The position numbers were made by a program, and so were the translations under genes. A stretch of DNA of 64,000 nucleotides from Parabacteroides faecis (lineage in GTDB: Bacteria; Bacteroidota; Bacteroidia; Bacteroidales; Tannerellaceae): NCBI RefSeq assembly GCF_014647375.1, contig NZ_BMPB01000007.1, positions 62,001-126,000 of the forward strand, in the 5' to 3' direction. Shown one piece after another: positions 56,901 to 64,000 of the stretch; within the stretch, counting starts at the first letter, position 1; the number at the start of each line of letters is the position of its first letter. The notes under the pieces were generated by a model. It saw nothing but the letters and a program-made list of their open reading frames with translations, was not told the origin of the DNA and did no database searches.

Positions 56901-57334
56901 ATTCCTGAAATTTTCCCGACAACCTGCTGCTCTATCGCATCTTTAGTATATAAAGCAATATGCCGATCTGTAATTTTATATCCCAATGCATTATTACTAA
57001 ATAGGACCTCTAGTACATCATTAATAGACTGATCTTTGAATTTGACAGATACTCTTTTATTCAGGTTAACATCATTGACATTATATACGAACGTAAAATC
57101 CGTTCTTTTTTCTATCTCTTTAATCACCTGAGAAATAGTACCATTTTTCACATCAAGAGTGAGTCTTGCTGTTTGAGAGTAAGAAGTTGCCATTGCCCCC
57201 CATATACTCATGAAGAAAAATAGAATAGTGAATCTCATAATAATAGTTGATTTTTTTACATTCTCACAGGGTATACAAATTCCCCTTAAGTACTTTTTGA
57301 GATAAAAAAGTACTCTTATTAAATGATTATTCAT
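53999..57334 (-). CDS. SusC-type TonB-dependent transporter with N-terminal STN domain
   Basis: The 1111-residue outer-membrane protein begins with a long N-region; an ATG at 57238 (MRFTILFFFMSIWGAMAT) gives a shorter start with the same signal peptide. An STN domain (DVKNGTISQVIKEIEKRT to HIALYTKD), a carboxypeptidase-D-like repeat (GKISGIVTDVNGDPVIGAN), a TonB box-like VVVGYGSQKK and the plug and barrel ending TRNVTFGISLNL follow. The STN domain is used for signalling to FecR anti-sigma factors, which fits the FecR gene directly upstream. It imports the glycan pieces bound by SusD. Confidence 0.93.
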   Translation of the reverse strand: MNNHLIRVLFYLKKYLRGICIPCENVKKSTIIMRFTILFFFMSIWGAMATSYSQTARLTLDVKNGTISQVIKEIEKRTDFTFVYNVNDVNLNKRVSVKFKDQSINDVLEVLFSNNALGYKITDRHIALYTKDAIEQQVVGKISGIVTDVNGDPVIGANIFVIGTTNGTVSDMSGRFEISAPVGSLLKISYIGYLEKEVKVVAGKTAYDIIIIEDNKTLDEVVVVGYGSQKKSNITGAVVSVKPEEFKNKGMGVTDILSGRVSGVDVTKGRIIIRGQASINDMNPLWIVDGMPGGAPDIEDIETIQVLKDASSTAIYGAQAGAGVILVTTKKGTKGKLRVNARAEFGFTMPMGLPDMLNTADFIAAKRKFGFAEPADGSWDHPESLPDTDWNDLLFDTSFGHNYYLQLTGGGEKTTYNMSGSYYHGEYTMMPDKNKNEGASFRVATETKFSDRFKFSQITSVSMNSDFEPGNRILQPRQIPTMPVYDPSNKEGGGWGTQPDGYQGGNPFANEMTIHNNKKGYGGSVQLNFDWNIIDGLDFQAYFTGSFSSQAKNTNYDYWHVGPLTQESKLQKDFASEQNLRMFYTLTYGKTFWEKHDFKIMAGYEAYKWLKNSSGGFKMGFSVTDPKDISLGTGNMDITGKEEQSRSISQFARFNYAYDNKYMLEATVRRDGYDTFGPDNRYAVFPSFSVGWNLHREAFIADNVPAISLLKLRGGWGKIGSNNIAKFMYESAFVNDNLYYSWDDQSVVRGFWYKYMANRGIQCEKVAQGDVGLDLGLFNNRLNVSLEYYNKKTTDMLYKIPVAYSVGVPDLNFSANLGEISNKGWDLMLQWRDNVKEFNYDISLTFSQNKNKVEKLSDELNPQLWFNTGYADANYLTENGSPMGQMYGFVVEKIFQEQSEIDALNAKAEGGYYQTAGTAPGDFKYVDLDGDGRITNEDRKIIGNPWPEFIYGLNTNFSWKGFNLSMAWSGTSEFSINNQGRTMYNTFSGDQNTTYDVFKAWTPDNRGAENPRVTLDDPNGNFRKFSTYFVDDVRYFKLKKLHFGYSLPKTLLAKVGLSGAEVFVNGSNLWTITNFKGDDPEMGGYQLTRNNYTPLREPVTRNVTFGISLNL

Positions 57335-57362
57335 ACATTTGTAATGCTAAAAGGTTATTACT

Positions 57363-57435
57363 CGGTAGTTAGTAGCTACCGTTGAATTAAAAACATTTAG
57401 TTTTAAATTGGGAATGTTAGTAGCGTTCCCAATTT
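57363..57435. promoter_or_regulatory. Two hairpins in the FecR-SusC intergenic region
   Basis: CGGTAG (57363-57368) pairs with CTACCG (57376-57381); AAATTGGGAA (57405-57414) pairs with TTCCCAATTT (57426-57435) across an 11-nt loop. They lie in the 155 bp between the FecR stop and the SusC start. On the plus strand the second hairpin is followed by TTTTAT, so it could end an antisense transcript; on the minus strand the run is poor, more like a leader or attenuator. Confidence 0.4.
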
Positions 57436-57489
57436 TTTATCAAAATCATGTTGAATCCATAATATGCCTGCTTTTAAGGTTAAACATCT

Positions 57490-58407
57490 TTATTTATTTG
57501 TGATATAAATTTCTCCTTTGACTTTTTGATATTTATATTTAGCAGAGACCTGAAGTATAGATAATATTTCATCCAATGTTTCATGATGAAAAAACTGAGC
57601 AGTAAACTTTTTCTTGGCAAGCATATCACTTTCGATATGAATAGAGACATCAAAAGCTCGGCTCAAAGTTCTCATAACCTCCTCCAACGTATTATTTTCA
57701 AAATGAAAAACACCATTCACCCACGCAGAATATAAAGCTCCACTTACTTTTTGAACCTTCACTTCTCCATCTGTTCTGTTATATAAAACCTGTTCATTAG
57801 GTGATAATATAACATCAGCCTTTCCCGTGTTATTATTGTCGGCAAAAACTGCAACCGTTCCATCCAACAGTGTGGTTTCAATTATATCTGTCTTCGAATC
57901 AGAATGTATATTAAAAACCGTTCCCAGAACTTCCACCTTCATTCCATCCATTACTACAATAAAAGGTTTTTCTTTATCTTTAGTTATAGAAAATAAAGCC
58001 TCCCCGGTAAACTCAACTTCCCGGTTTTGACTCGTAAACACTTGTGGATAACGAATACTGGCATTACTATTCAGCCATACAACAGAACTATCAGGTAGTA
58101 CAACTCTGGTTTTTGAACCGGATATCGATTTTACCTCCAGATAAGACATCTGAGATACGTTCTTCTCGCTGGAAGATATTATAAATAAAGAAGAAACGAT
58201 CAACAAAGCCAAAGAAGCTGCAATCGAAAGATATTTCCATACAGAAGAAACTCCGATAGTTCTGCTTCTACCACATTTGATCCTATAGCAAACCTTATCA
58301 AATAGGGTATTTGGATCAGAAACGATCGGAACAAAATGAACTCGTTCAATATATTTCTGCAATTTCTCATCTCCAATTATATCATCATGCTTTTTCATTC
58401 TATACAT
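57490..58407 (-). CDS. FecR-family anti-sigma factor
   Basis: The 305-residue inner-membrane protein has a cytoplasmic N-region, one transmembrane helix (YLSIAASLALLIVSSLFII, about 65-83) and a periplasmic FecR domain (SGSKTRVVLPDSSVVWLNS, VEFTGEALFSITKDKEKPF, HFENNTLEEVMRTLSRAFDV), plus a C-terminal STN-like DUF4974. It should hold the ECF sigma factor inactive until SusC signals substrate. Unusually, it is transcribed divergently from the sigma gene. ATGs at 58407 and 58398 are both possible starts. Confidence 0.92.
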   Translation of the reverse strand: MYRMKKHDDIIGDEKLQKYIERVHFVPIVSDPNTLFDKVCYRIKCGRSRTIGVSSVWKYLSIAASLALLIVSSLFIISSSEKNVSQMSYLEVKSISGSKTRVVLPDSSVVWLNSNASIRYPQVFTSQNREVEFTGEALFSITKDKEKPFIVVMDGMKVEVLGTVFNIHSDSKTDIIETTLLDGTVAVFADNNNTGKADVILSPNEQVLYNRTDGEVKVQKVSGALYSAWVNGVFHFENNTLEEVMRTLSRAFDVSIHIESDMLAKKKFTAQFFHHETLDEILSILQVSAKYKYQKVKGEIYITNK

Positions 58408-58730
58408 TCGTTTCTAATAAAGATGATATTTTGGGGCCTCCCCCCTAATAGTAAAACCTACTTTTTTTATTATTTTTTTCATCATGCAGACACAGACGTC
58501 TCAAAAAGAGGTTCAAACTATTATATATCAATAGTTTAAAGCATACATTTTCTAGGTTTAATTCTATCGTTTCAAATTTACTTACCATGTAAAGCATAAA
58601 CATTTAAATATCTATCCAACCTATTCATCATTAATATTCAACACCTAAAATCACTACAATTAAAATAAAATAACCATAAAAAAAAATCTAAGTCCCTTTA
58701 TTTTCTTCATTCAACTTTCACTTTTTATTC

Positions 58731-58738
58731 TACCTTTG
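58731..58738 (+). promoter_or_regulatory. -7 element for the ECF sigma gene
   Basis: TACCTTTG matches the consensus and lies 26 bp before the ATG at 58765, giving a leader of about 20 nt. No good -33 is visible. The rest of the 357-bp divergent region (58408-58764) is AT-rich with poly-T tracts and a G-run (58435-58446 in GGGGCCTCCCCCC) but no gene. Confidence 0.5.
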
Positions 58739-58764
58739 CGAGACAAAATAGTAAGAGATAAGTA

Positions 58765-59358
58765 ATGAGTGACAATATAGAAGATAAAAACCTGATCAAA
58801 AAAATTTCACAAGGAGATGAAGGGGCTTTTCGTGCTCTTTTCGATCAATATTATCAAAGCTTACTCAGTCTTTCATTCTATTTTTTAAAATCCAGGGAAC
58901 TTGCAGAAGAAGTGGTAGCTGATGTTTTTTACGCTATTTGGTTAAAAAAAGAATCACTGAACAAAGTAAACGATATTAAGAACTACCTTTATATTTCTAC
59001 TAAGAACCAAGCGTTGTTGTATATTAGAAAATCTCCATTTATTGACAAACAACCTATTGATTTATATACGATTAATATTGCATCAGAAGAGTCTGATCCG
59101 GAAACAAAGTTACTGGACAAAGAATATCAAAAAATAATTCAAGAGGCAATTTTATCTCTTCCCGAAAAATGCAGAGAAGTGTTCCGGCTTTTCCTATCTG
59201 AAAAGTTGAAACATAAAGAAATAGCACAAATACTCAACATTTCAGAAAAAACAGTAGAAGCACATATCACAACTGCTTATAAACGAATTGCTTCATATGT
59301 AAATAAAGAATATAGTAAAGAGAAAAACATCAACAAAATGTTAAGCATTTTTTTCTAA
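58765..59358 (+). CDS. ECF-type RNA polymerase sigma factor
   Basis: The 197-residue product has sigma region 2 (FRALFDQYYQSLLSLSFYF, ELAEEVVADVFYAIW) and region 4 (LPEKCREVFRLFLSEKLKH, IAQILNISEKTVEAHI) of the Bacteroidota ECF group paired with FecR. It should direct transcription of the fecR-susC-susD operon on the minus strand. It is divergent from fecR and convergent with the DUF456 gene 31 bp away. Confidence 0.93.
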   Translation: MSDNIEDKNLIKKISQGDEGAFRALFDQYYQSLLSLSFYFLKSRELAEEVVADVFYAIWLKKESLNKVNDIKNYLYISTKNQALLYIRKSPFIDKQPIDLYTINIASEESDPETKLLDKEYQKIIQEAILSLPEKCREVFRLFLSEKLKHKEIAQILNISEKTVEAHITTAYKRIASYVNKEYSKEKNINKMLSIFF

Positions 59359-59389
59359 ACAAATATTTACGAACCATTTATTGCGGTAT

Positions 59390-59878
59390 TTACAACACAA
59401 CCACAAACAGACTTTTTATAAAACAATAGACAAAATATCCGCAAAGCGCCATCTTCACCACCACACTGAGCAGGAATCCGATAAACGCTCCTATTCCGGC
59501 TTTAAAAGCATCTATAGACTTTTTACCTCCAAACAATTCGCCTATCACTGCACCGGCAAACGGTCCAAACAATATACCCCAGGGAGGAAAAATGAATATC
59601 CCCGCAATCGTCCCTATCACACAACCCCAGTTGCCCCATTTACTTCCTCCGCCATACTTTGTACCAAGTACCGGGGTCAGATAATCCAGCAACTGTACTA
59701 CCACGACTAAAACTCCCCATATAACCAGTTGAGTAACGGAGAACTGCACTTTATCCGTAAAATGAAGCAGCCAAAGTCCCAGATAAGACAAAGGCGGTCC
59801 CGGCAGAACGGGTAAAAAACAACCCGCCAACCCGACCAGCAGGCAAATAGCCCCTAATATGATCAAAAAGATATCCAT
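59390..59878 (-). CDS. DUF456 membrane protein
   Basis: The 162-residue product has four or five transmembrane helices and glycine-rich loops (GCFLPVLPGPPLSYLGL, FGPFAGAVIGELFGGK) of the DUF456 family, of unknown function. It lies nine bases after the M48 protease gene and may be the last gene of a three-gene operon with LemA. Confidence 0.85.
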   Translation of the reverse strand: MDIFLIILGAICLLVGLAGCFLPVLPGPPLSYLGLWLLHFTDKVQFSVTQLVIWGVLVVVVQLLDYLTPVLGTKYGGGSKWGNWGCVIGTIAGIFIFPPWGILFGPFAGAVIGELFGGKKSIDAFKAGIGAFIGFLLSVVVKMALCGYFVYCFIKSLFVVVL

Positions 59879-59887
59879 CTCTTCCCG

Positions 59888-60868
59888 CTAAAACTGTTCC
59901 AGAATCTGAATCCGTTTCTCTATCGGCGGATGCGTTGCAAACAAACCGCTCATTCCACTCAATGCACTCTCAGCTTGCTTTCCCGGGTGCTGGATGAATA
60001 ACTGGGCGACATCGTCACGTTCGACAGCCTCGATATCGGGATCTGCTGAAATCTTCCGTAACGCACTTGCTAAAGCTAACGGATTCTTTGTCATCTCCGC
60101 CGATCCGGCATCCGCCAGATATTCCCTTTTCCGGGAGATGGCAAAACGCATCAGTATGGAAAAGAAATAACCGACCGCTGCCACCAACAAAACCAGTAGC
60201 ATCAGCAGAACGGCTCCGTTCTTTTCATCTCTCCTTCTTGAAAAAGAAGAATAATAAGCCGAACGCATAGCCAGCTGCGCCACCATCGCGAAGATGCCGA
60301 CAAACACAATCGATATGATAAGCAGCCGGACATCATGATTACGGATATGCGACAGTTCGTGAGCGATCACTGCTTCCAGCTCCTGATCATCCAACTTATC
60401 GATGATTCCCCGCGAAAGTGTCACCGTATAGCTCCTCTCATTGATTCCACTGGCAAAAGCATTCAGAGAATCATCGTCTATCACATTGATTTTCGGCATC
60501 GTCATACCCTGACTCATACAGAGGTTCTCTACCAGATTATACACCCGTTTGTTTTCCATACGGCTCAAAGGCCTGGAGCCGGTCGCTGAATTGATAATAC
60601 TCGTATTGGCAAAATAAGCAATCAGAAACCAAATCAGCACACCACCCAGCACATACGGTGCGATCTGTACGAAAAAGCCCATAGCCAACTGCATCTGTGT
60701 AACCTCCCCCGGCATCCGATAGTCTCCTCCGCCACCGCCGAGAAGCATCACATACAGATAACAAAAAAGCAACACCAGCACACAGACCAGCACCGGAAAA
60801 AGACAAAGCAAGAGCAGCGAACGAAAATTATTCCTGCTCTGCTGTGTTTGTATACCAACGTATTGCAT
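59888..60868 (-). CDS. M48-family membrane zinc metalloprotease (HtpX-like)
   Basis: The 326-residue membrane protein has two N-terminal transmembrane helices, the zinc motif HELSH (170-174) in AVIAHELSHIRNHD, the third ligand in REYLADAGSAEMT, and a further membrane hairpin. HtpX-like proteases degrade misfolded membrane proteins. The gene follows lemA by two bases, a pairing seen in many bacteria. The C-terminal FATHPPIEKRI is typical. Confidence 0.9.
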   Translation of the reverse strand: MQYVGIQTQQSRNNFRSLLLLCLFPVLVCVLVLLFCYLYVMLLGGGGGDYRMPGEVTQMQLAMGFFVQIAPYVLGGVLIWFLIAYFANTSIINSATGSRPLSRMENKRVYNLVENLCMSQGMTMPKINVIDDDSLNAFASGINERSYTVTLSRGIIDKLDDQELEAVIAHELSHIRNHDVRLLIISIVFVGIFAMVAQLAMRSAYYSSFSRRRDEKNGAVLLMLLVLLVAAVGYFFSILMRFAISRKREYLADAGSAEMTKNPLALASALRKISADPDIEAVERDDVAQLFIQHPGKQAESALSGMSGLFATHPPIEKRIQILEQF

Positions 60869-60870
60869 AC

Positions 60871-61428
60871 TTAGAATTCAATTTTGGGAGCTTCTTCCAA
60901 AGTGGCCCGCTGTGCGCCCAGATCGAACATGATCTCCTTACGGAATCCAAACATTCCGGCGATCAGATTGGACGGGAATGTCTCCACTGCATTATTCAAC
61001 TCTTTAGTAGCCGAATTGAAATAACGTCTTACAGCAGACAATTTATTTTCCAGATCGGCAATTTCTTCCTGCAACTGAAGGAAGTTCTGATTTGCTTTCA
61101 GGTCGGGATAAGCCTCCAAAGTGATCTTCAACCCTGCCAATGCAGATGACAACGCATTTTCCGCCTTGATCTTTTCGTCAATCGTATGAGCGCTCATCGC
61201 ACCGTTACGCGCATTGATCACCCGTTCAAGCGTATCTTTTTCATGGGCAGCATATCCTTTAACCGTTGCAACCAACTGAGGGATCAGATCGTGCCGTTGC
61301 TTGAGCTGCACATCTATATCCGCAAAAGCATTTTCACGGTTGTTCCGCAGCTTGACCAGCGAATTATACAACGAGATTATCCACAACGCCAGCACGACAA
61401 TTACTACAATAGAAACTATTAGTACCAT
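60871..61428 (-). CDS. lemA: LemA-family protein
   Basis: The 185-residue product has an N-terminal signal-anchor (VLIVSIVVIVVLALWII) and the conserved coiled segment YNSLVKLRNNRENAFADIDV followed by LKQRHDLIPQLVATV. LemA proteins are small helical envelope proteins of unclear function, often next to M48 proteases as here. It has a CAAAGATA (minus-strand TATCTTTG) -7-like element at 61462-61469. Confidence 0.93.
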   Translation of the reverse strand: MVLIVSIVVIVVLALWIISLYNSLVKLRNNRENAFADIDVQLKQRHDLIPQLVATVKGYAAHEKDTLERVINARNGAMSAHTIDEKIKAENALSSALAGLKITLEAYPDLKANQNFLQLQEEIADLENKLSAVRRYFNSATKELNNAVETFPSNLIAGMFGFRKEIMFDLGAQRATLEEAPKIEF

Positions 61429-61668
61429 TTTCTTTCTTTATTATATAAGTTAGAATCTGCCCAAAGATATAAAAAGTATTTTGTAGTCATGATTCTTCGC
61501 CCGATATTTGTAATTCAATACAACTATTTCAGTATCATTTGCGCATCCGCAAAATAGTTTCATCCCAAATACAACCAGGCTGGTACGCTGCTATTACAGG
61601 AAGCTAAACAGATGATCATTTAATCAAGATTTAATATCAAACTCCTCTTTTTTCCCGACAGATTTTAA

Positions 61669-61676
61669 TACCTTTG
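61669..61676 (+). promoter_or_regulatory. -7 element for the M24 peptidase gene
   Basis: TACCTTTG matches TAnnTTTG, 26 bp before the ATG at 61703. No -33 TTG is evident. Confidence 0.45.
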
Positions 61677-61702
61677 AAGCCACATAAAAATAAAAGTTGG
61701 AG

Positions 61703-62878
61703 ATGATACAAAAAGAACTGATCGACGACCTGCAACTCAAATGGGGTCGTATACAACAGGCAATGCAAGCACAGCATGCAGATGCCTGCCTGCTGAGTGT
61801 AGATGTAAACCTGTATTATACAACCGGACGGATTTTCAGCGGATATTTCTATCTGCCTGCAGAAGGAGCACCCTGGTTCTTCGTCAAACGTCCGAACGGC
61901 CTGACCGACGATCATATCGAATATATCCGCAAACCCGAACAAATAGCCGAGATATTCGCCGCCCGCGGTATCCCGATGCCGGAAAAACTGTTACTGGAAG
62001 CCGACGAGTTGACATACAACGATTATATCCGCCTGCAATCCATATTCAACCCGAAAGAAACAGGTAATGCAACCGCCTTGATGAGAACCCTGCGCGAGAT
62101 CAAAACACCGTGGGAAATCTCGCAGTTCCGTATCTCAGCCGAAAAACATGCCAAGACATACTCGGAAATTACCGAATGTTTCCGTCCGGGAATGACCGAC
62201 CTCGAATTTCAGTATGAAATAGAAAAACGCATGCGTCAGAACGGTTCGATCGGAATCTTCCGTGCATTCGGAGCTAACATGGATATCTTTATGGGAAGTA
62301 TCCTGGCAGGTGAAAATGCAGAAGCTCCCTCTCCTTTCGACTTTGCCCTGGGAGGCAACGGCATGGACGCATCCTGCCCGCTCGGAGCTAACGGCACAAT
62401 CCTGAAAGACGGGACAGCCATCATGGTAGATATGGCAGGTAATTATACACCGTATATGACCGACATGACCCGCGTATTTTCTGTCGGTAAACTGACGGAA
62501 GATGCTTATCGTGCGCACCAGACCTCATTAACGATACAAAATGAAATAGAAAATGTCGTCCGTCCGGGTGTCGTCTGTTCGGAATTATATAACATTGCTG
62601 CCGGTATCGCAGAGAAAGAAGGATTTGCCGGAAACTTCATGGGAACCAAACAGCAGGCTAAATTCGTCGGACACGGTATCGGTATCCAGATCAACGAGCT
62701 TCCGGTGCTGACTCCCCGTTCCAAAGAAGAGCTGCAACCGAATATGGTATTTGCCCTCGAACCTAAATTCGTCATTCCGGGCGTAGGAGCCGTCGGTATC
62801 GAGAACAGTTTCCTGGTTACCGAAACAGGTATCGAGAAACTGACTCATTTCGTAGAAGAGATCATTCAATTACATTAA
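61703..62878 (+). CDS. M24-family metallopeptidase (Xaa-Pro aminopeptidase-like)
   Basis: The ATG at 61703 (MIQKELIDDL) is preferred; a TTG six bases upstream would add two residues. The 391-residue protein has a creatinase-like N-domain and the pita-bread fold with metal ligands in MVDMAGNYTPYMTDMTR, VGHGIGIQINELP, ALEPKF and VGIENSFLV. It should cleave N-terminal residues next to proline, in the cytoplasm. Alkaline phosphatase follows 20 bp later on the same strand. Confidence 0.9.
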   Translation: MIQKELIDDLQLKWGRIQQAMQAQHADACLLSVDVNLYYTTGRIFSGYFYLPAEGAPWFFVKRPNGLTDDHIEYIRKPEQIAEIFAARGIPMPEKLLLEADELTYNDYIRLQSIFNPKETGNATALMRTLREIKTPWEISQFRISAEKHAKTYSEITECFRPGMTDLEFQYEIEKRMRQNGSIGIFRAFGANMDIFMGSILAGENAEAPSPFDFALGGNGMDASCPLGANGTILKDGTAIMVDMAGNYTPYMTDMTRVFSVGKLTEDAYRAHQTSLTIQNEIENVVRPGVVCSELYNIAAGIAEKEGFAGNFMGTKQQAKFVGHGIGIQINELPVLTPRSKEELQPNMVFALEPKFVIPGVGAVGIENSFLVTETGIEKLTHFVEEIIQLH

Positions 62879-62898
62879 TTAATAAACAATAAAAGCAC

Positions 62899-64000
62899 AT
62901 GAAAAAGACGATTACTTTTCTGCTTCTACTGGCATTCATCTTTATGCCGGCAAAAGCTGCAGATGTAGAAAATGTAAAACCGGTCAAGAACGTTATTCTT
63001 CTGATACCGGACGGAACTTCACTGGCTACCGTTTCTATGGCACGCTGGTTGCAATGGTATACCAACCCGGACAAACCCAACCTGAATCTGGACCCGTACC
63101 TGTGCGGTACCGTACGTACACACTCTTCGAACGCTCCGATCGGTGACTCCGCTCCGACTACTTCCTGTTATATGACAGGCTATCCGAGCCGTACCGGTTA
63201 TGTCTCTACTTATCCGGAAAATGACGGTGACAACGATATCTATCCGACCGATCCCGAACGTGCTTTCCAGCCACTTACAACTGTGTTGGAAGCCGCAAAA
63301 ATAACACAGGGCAAATCGACCGGCCTTGTTTTCACCTGTGAATTTCCTCATGCTACACCGGCAGACTGTTCCGCCCATAGCTACAACCGTGGCAAATATG
63401 AATGGATCGCTCCACAGATGGCTCATAACGATCTGAATGTAGTGATCGGTGGTGGTGTTTCCCTCCTTCCGGAAGAAAGTGAGGCCTACCTGAAAGGTAA
63501 CGGATACGGCGTATTCAAAAACGACATCAACGGTATGCGCAACTATAACGGCGACAATATGTGGGCTTTATTCGCAGACCGCGAAATGGCTTACGACATC
63601 GACCGTGACCCGGCTCAACAACCGGACCTAGAAGAGATGACCCGCATCGCTATCCAGAAACTATCCAAAAACCCGGAAGGTTTCTTCCTGATGGTAGAAG
63701 GCAGTAAAGTAGACTGGGCCGCTCACGCAAACGACCCTGTCGGCATGGCTACAGACATGTTGGCTTACGACCGTGCCTGCGGTGCCGCACTCGAATTTGC
63801 CCGCCAGAACGGTGAAACAGCCGTTATCATGGTTCCGGATCACGGAAACAGCGGCATCAGTATCGGTAGTTCCAGATGTCCGGGTTACGACAAACTTAGC
63901 AAAGACCAGTTATTCCACCAGTTCTCACAGTATAAACTGACGGCTGAAGGTTTCGCAAAAAAAATAAACAGCGAACCAAATTCGGAAGTACAGAACATCT
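62899..64000 (+). CDS. Alkaline phosphatase (3' end outside window)
   Basis: The ATG at 62899 opens a signal peptide (FLLLLAFIFMPAKAAD) and the frame stays open to the window edge, giving about 367 residues of an alkaline phosphatase of PhoA type. Seen are the first metal site VILLIPDG, the nucleophile region GDSAPTTS, GLVFTCEFPHATPA, MVEGSKVDWAAHANDP and VPDHGNS. It is expected in the periplasm. The remaining C-terminal part, with the last metal His, is outside the window. Confidence 0.9.
   Translation, partial: MKKTITFLLLLAFIFMPAKAADVENVKPVKNVILLIPDGTSLATVSMARWLQWYTNPDKPNLNLDPYLCGTVRTHSSNAPIGDSAPTTSCYMTGYPSRTGYVSTYPENDGDNDIYPTDPERAFQPLTTVLEAAKITQGKSTGLVFTCEFPHATPADCSAHSYNRGKYEWIAPQMAHNDLNVVIGGGVSLLPEESEAYLKGNGYGVFKNDINGMRNYNGDNMWALFADREMAYDIDRDPAQQPDLEEMTRIAIQKLSKNPEGFFLMVEGSKVDWAAHANDPVGMATDMLAYDRACGAALEFARQNGETAVIMVPDHGNSGISIGSSRCPGYDKLSKDQLFHQFSQYKLTAEGFAKKINSEPNSEVQNI

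Noticed and set aside
62135-63843. Minus-strand frames opposite the peptidase and phosphatase genes
   Set aside because: They are shadows of two clear enzyme genes with conserved active sites.

Overview
The window reads as a chromosomal segment of a gut Bacteroidota (order Bacteroidales), most likely Parabacteroides or a close relative. The grounds are SusC/SusD-type glycan uptake genes, type V (FimA/Mfa-like) fimbrial lipoproteins, an ECF sigma/FecR pair and promoters of the Bacteroidota form (TTG, about 20 bp, TAnnTTTG). The genus is an inference from gene content. No rRNA, tRNA, CRISPR array or insertion sequence was found.

1-9407 (minus): a fimbrial operon of eight genes: an OmpA/DUF3575-type outer membrane protein, a FimB/Mfa2-like (DUF5119-like) lipoprotein, and six fimbrillin-type lipoproteins, the last one cut by the window edge and carrying a BACON-like C-terminus. 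9480-9897 is a 418-bp segment bounded by perfect 21-bp inverted repeats, with one clear promoter inside. As sequenced, this promoter points away from the operon (OFF). The tyrosine recombinase gene abuts the right repeat and has Cys where Arg I of the active site is expected. Upstream of it is a strictly 22-bp-periodic array of a 12-bp near-palindrome.

11.3-17.7 kb (minus): a GNAT acetyltransferase, a DUF4143 ATPase behind a 33-bp tandem repeat that duplicates its promoter, an rsgA/methyltransferase pair and an OmpR-type two-component system. 17.8-20.0 kb: an IbrA/IbrB-like pair (DUF3440 PAPS-reductase-like plus ParB-like) joined to a small GNAT-like gene. 20.2-21.8 kb: tspO and a YhcG-type PDDEXK nuclease. 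21.8-29.0 kb: a sigma-54 response regulator, a DUF418 membrane protein, a hybrid histidine kinase and an EptA-like phosphoethanolamine transferase, suggesting an envelope regulatory block. 29.2-33.6 kb: a DUF4838 protein with an unknown small partner, a dienelactone-hydrolase-like enzyme and a (bacterio)ferritin.

33.7-59.4 kb: a polysaccharide utilisation locus (PUL). A divergent ECF sigma gene and FecR anti-sigma gene precede an STN-containing SusC, a SusD, an O-carbamoylation cassette (SGNH-TPR protein, SxtJ-like, DUF5989, NodU/SxtI-type carbamoyltransferase) and six glycan-active enzymes (two GH92, a GH35-like/DUF5597, a Tat-exported barrel enzyme, a GH28-like and a 1205-residue clan-A-like enzyme). 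One GH92 is fused to a DUF4380 domain. The likely logic is uptake signalling through SusC to FecR and sigma, with mannose-capped, probably decorated glycan as substrate. The carbamoylation genes inside the degradative operon are the oddest part.

59.4-64.0 kb: housekeeping-type genes (DUF456, M48 protease, LemA, M24 peptidase) and a truncated alkaline phosphatase at the window end.
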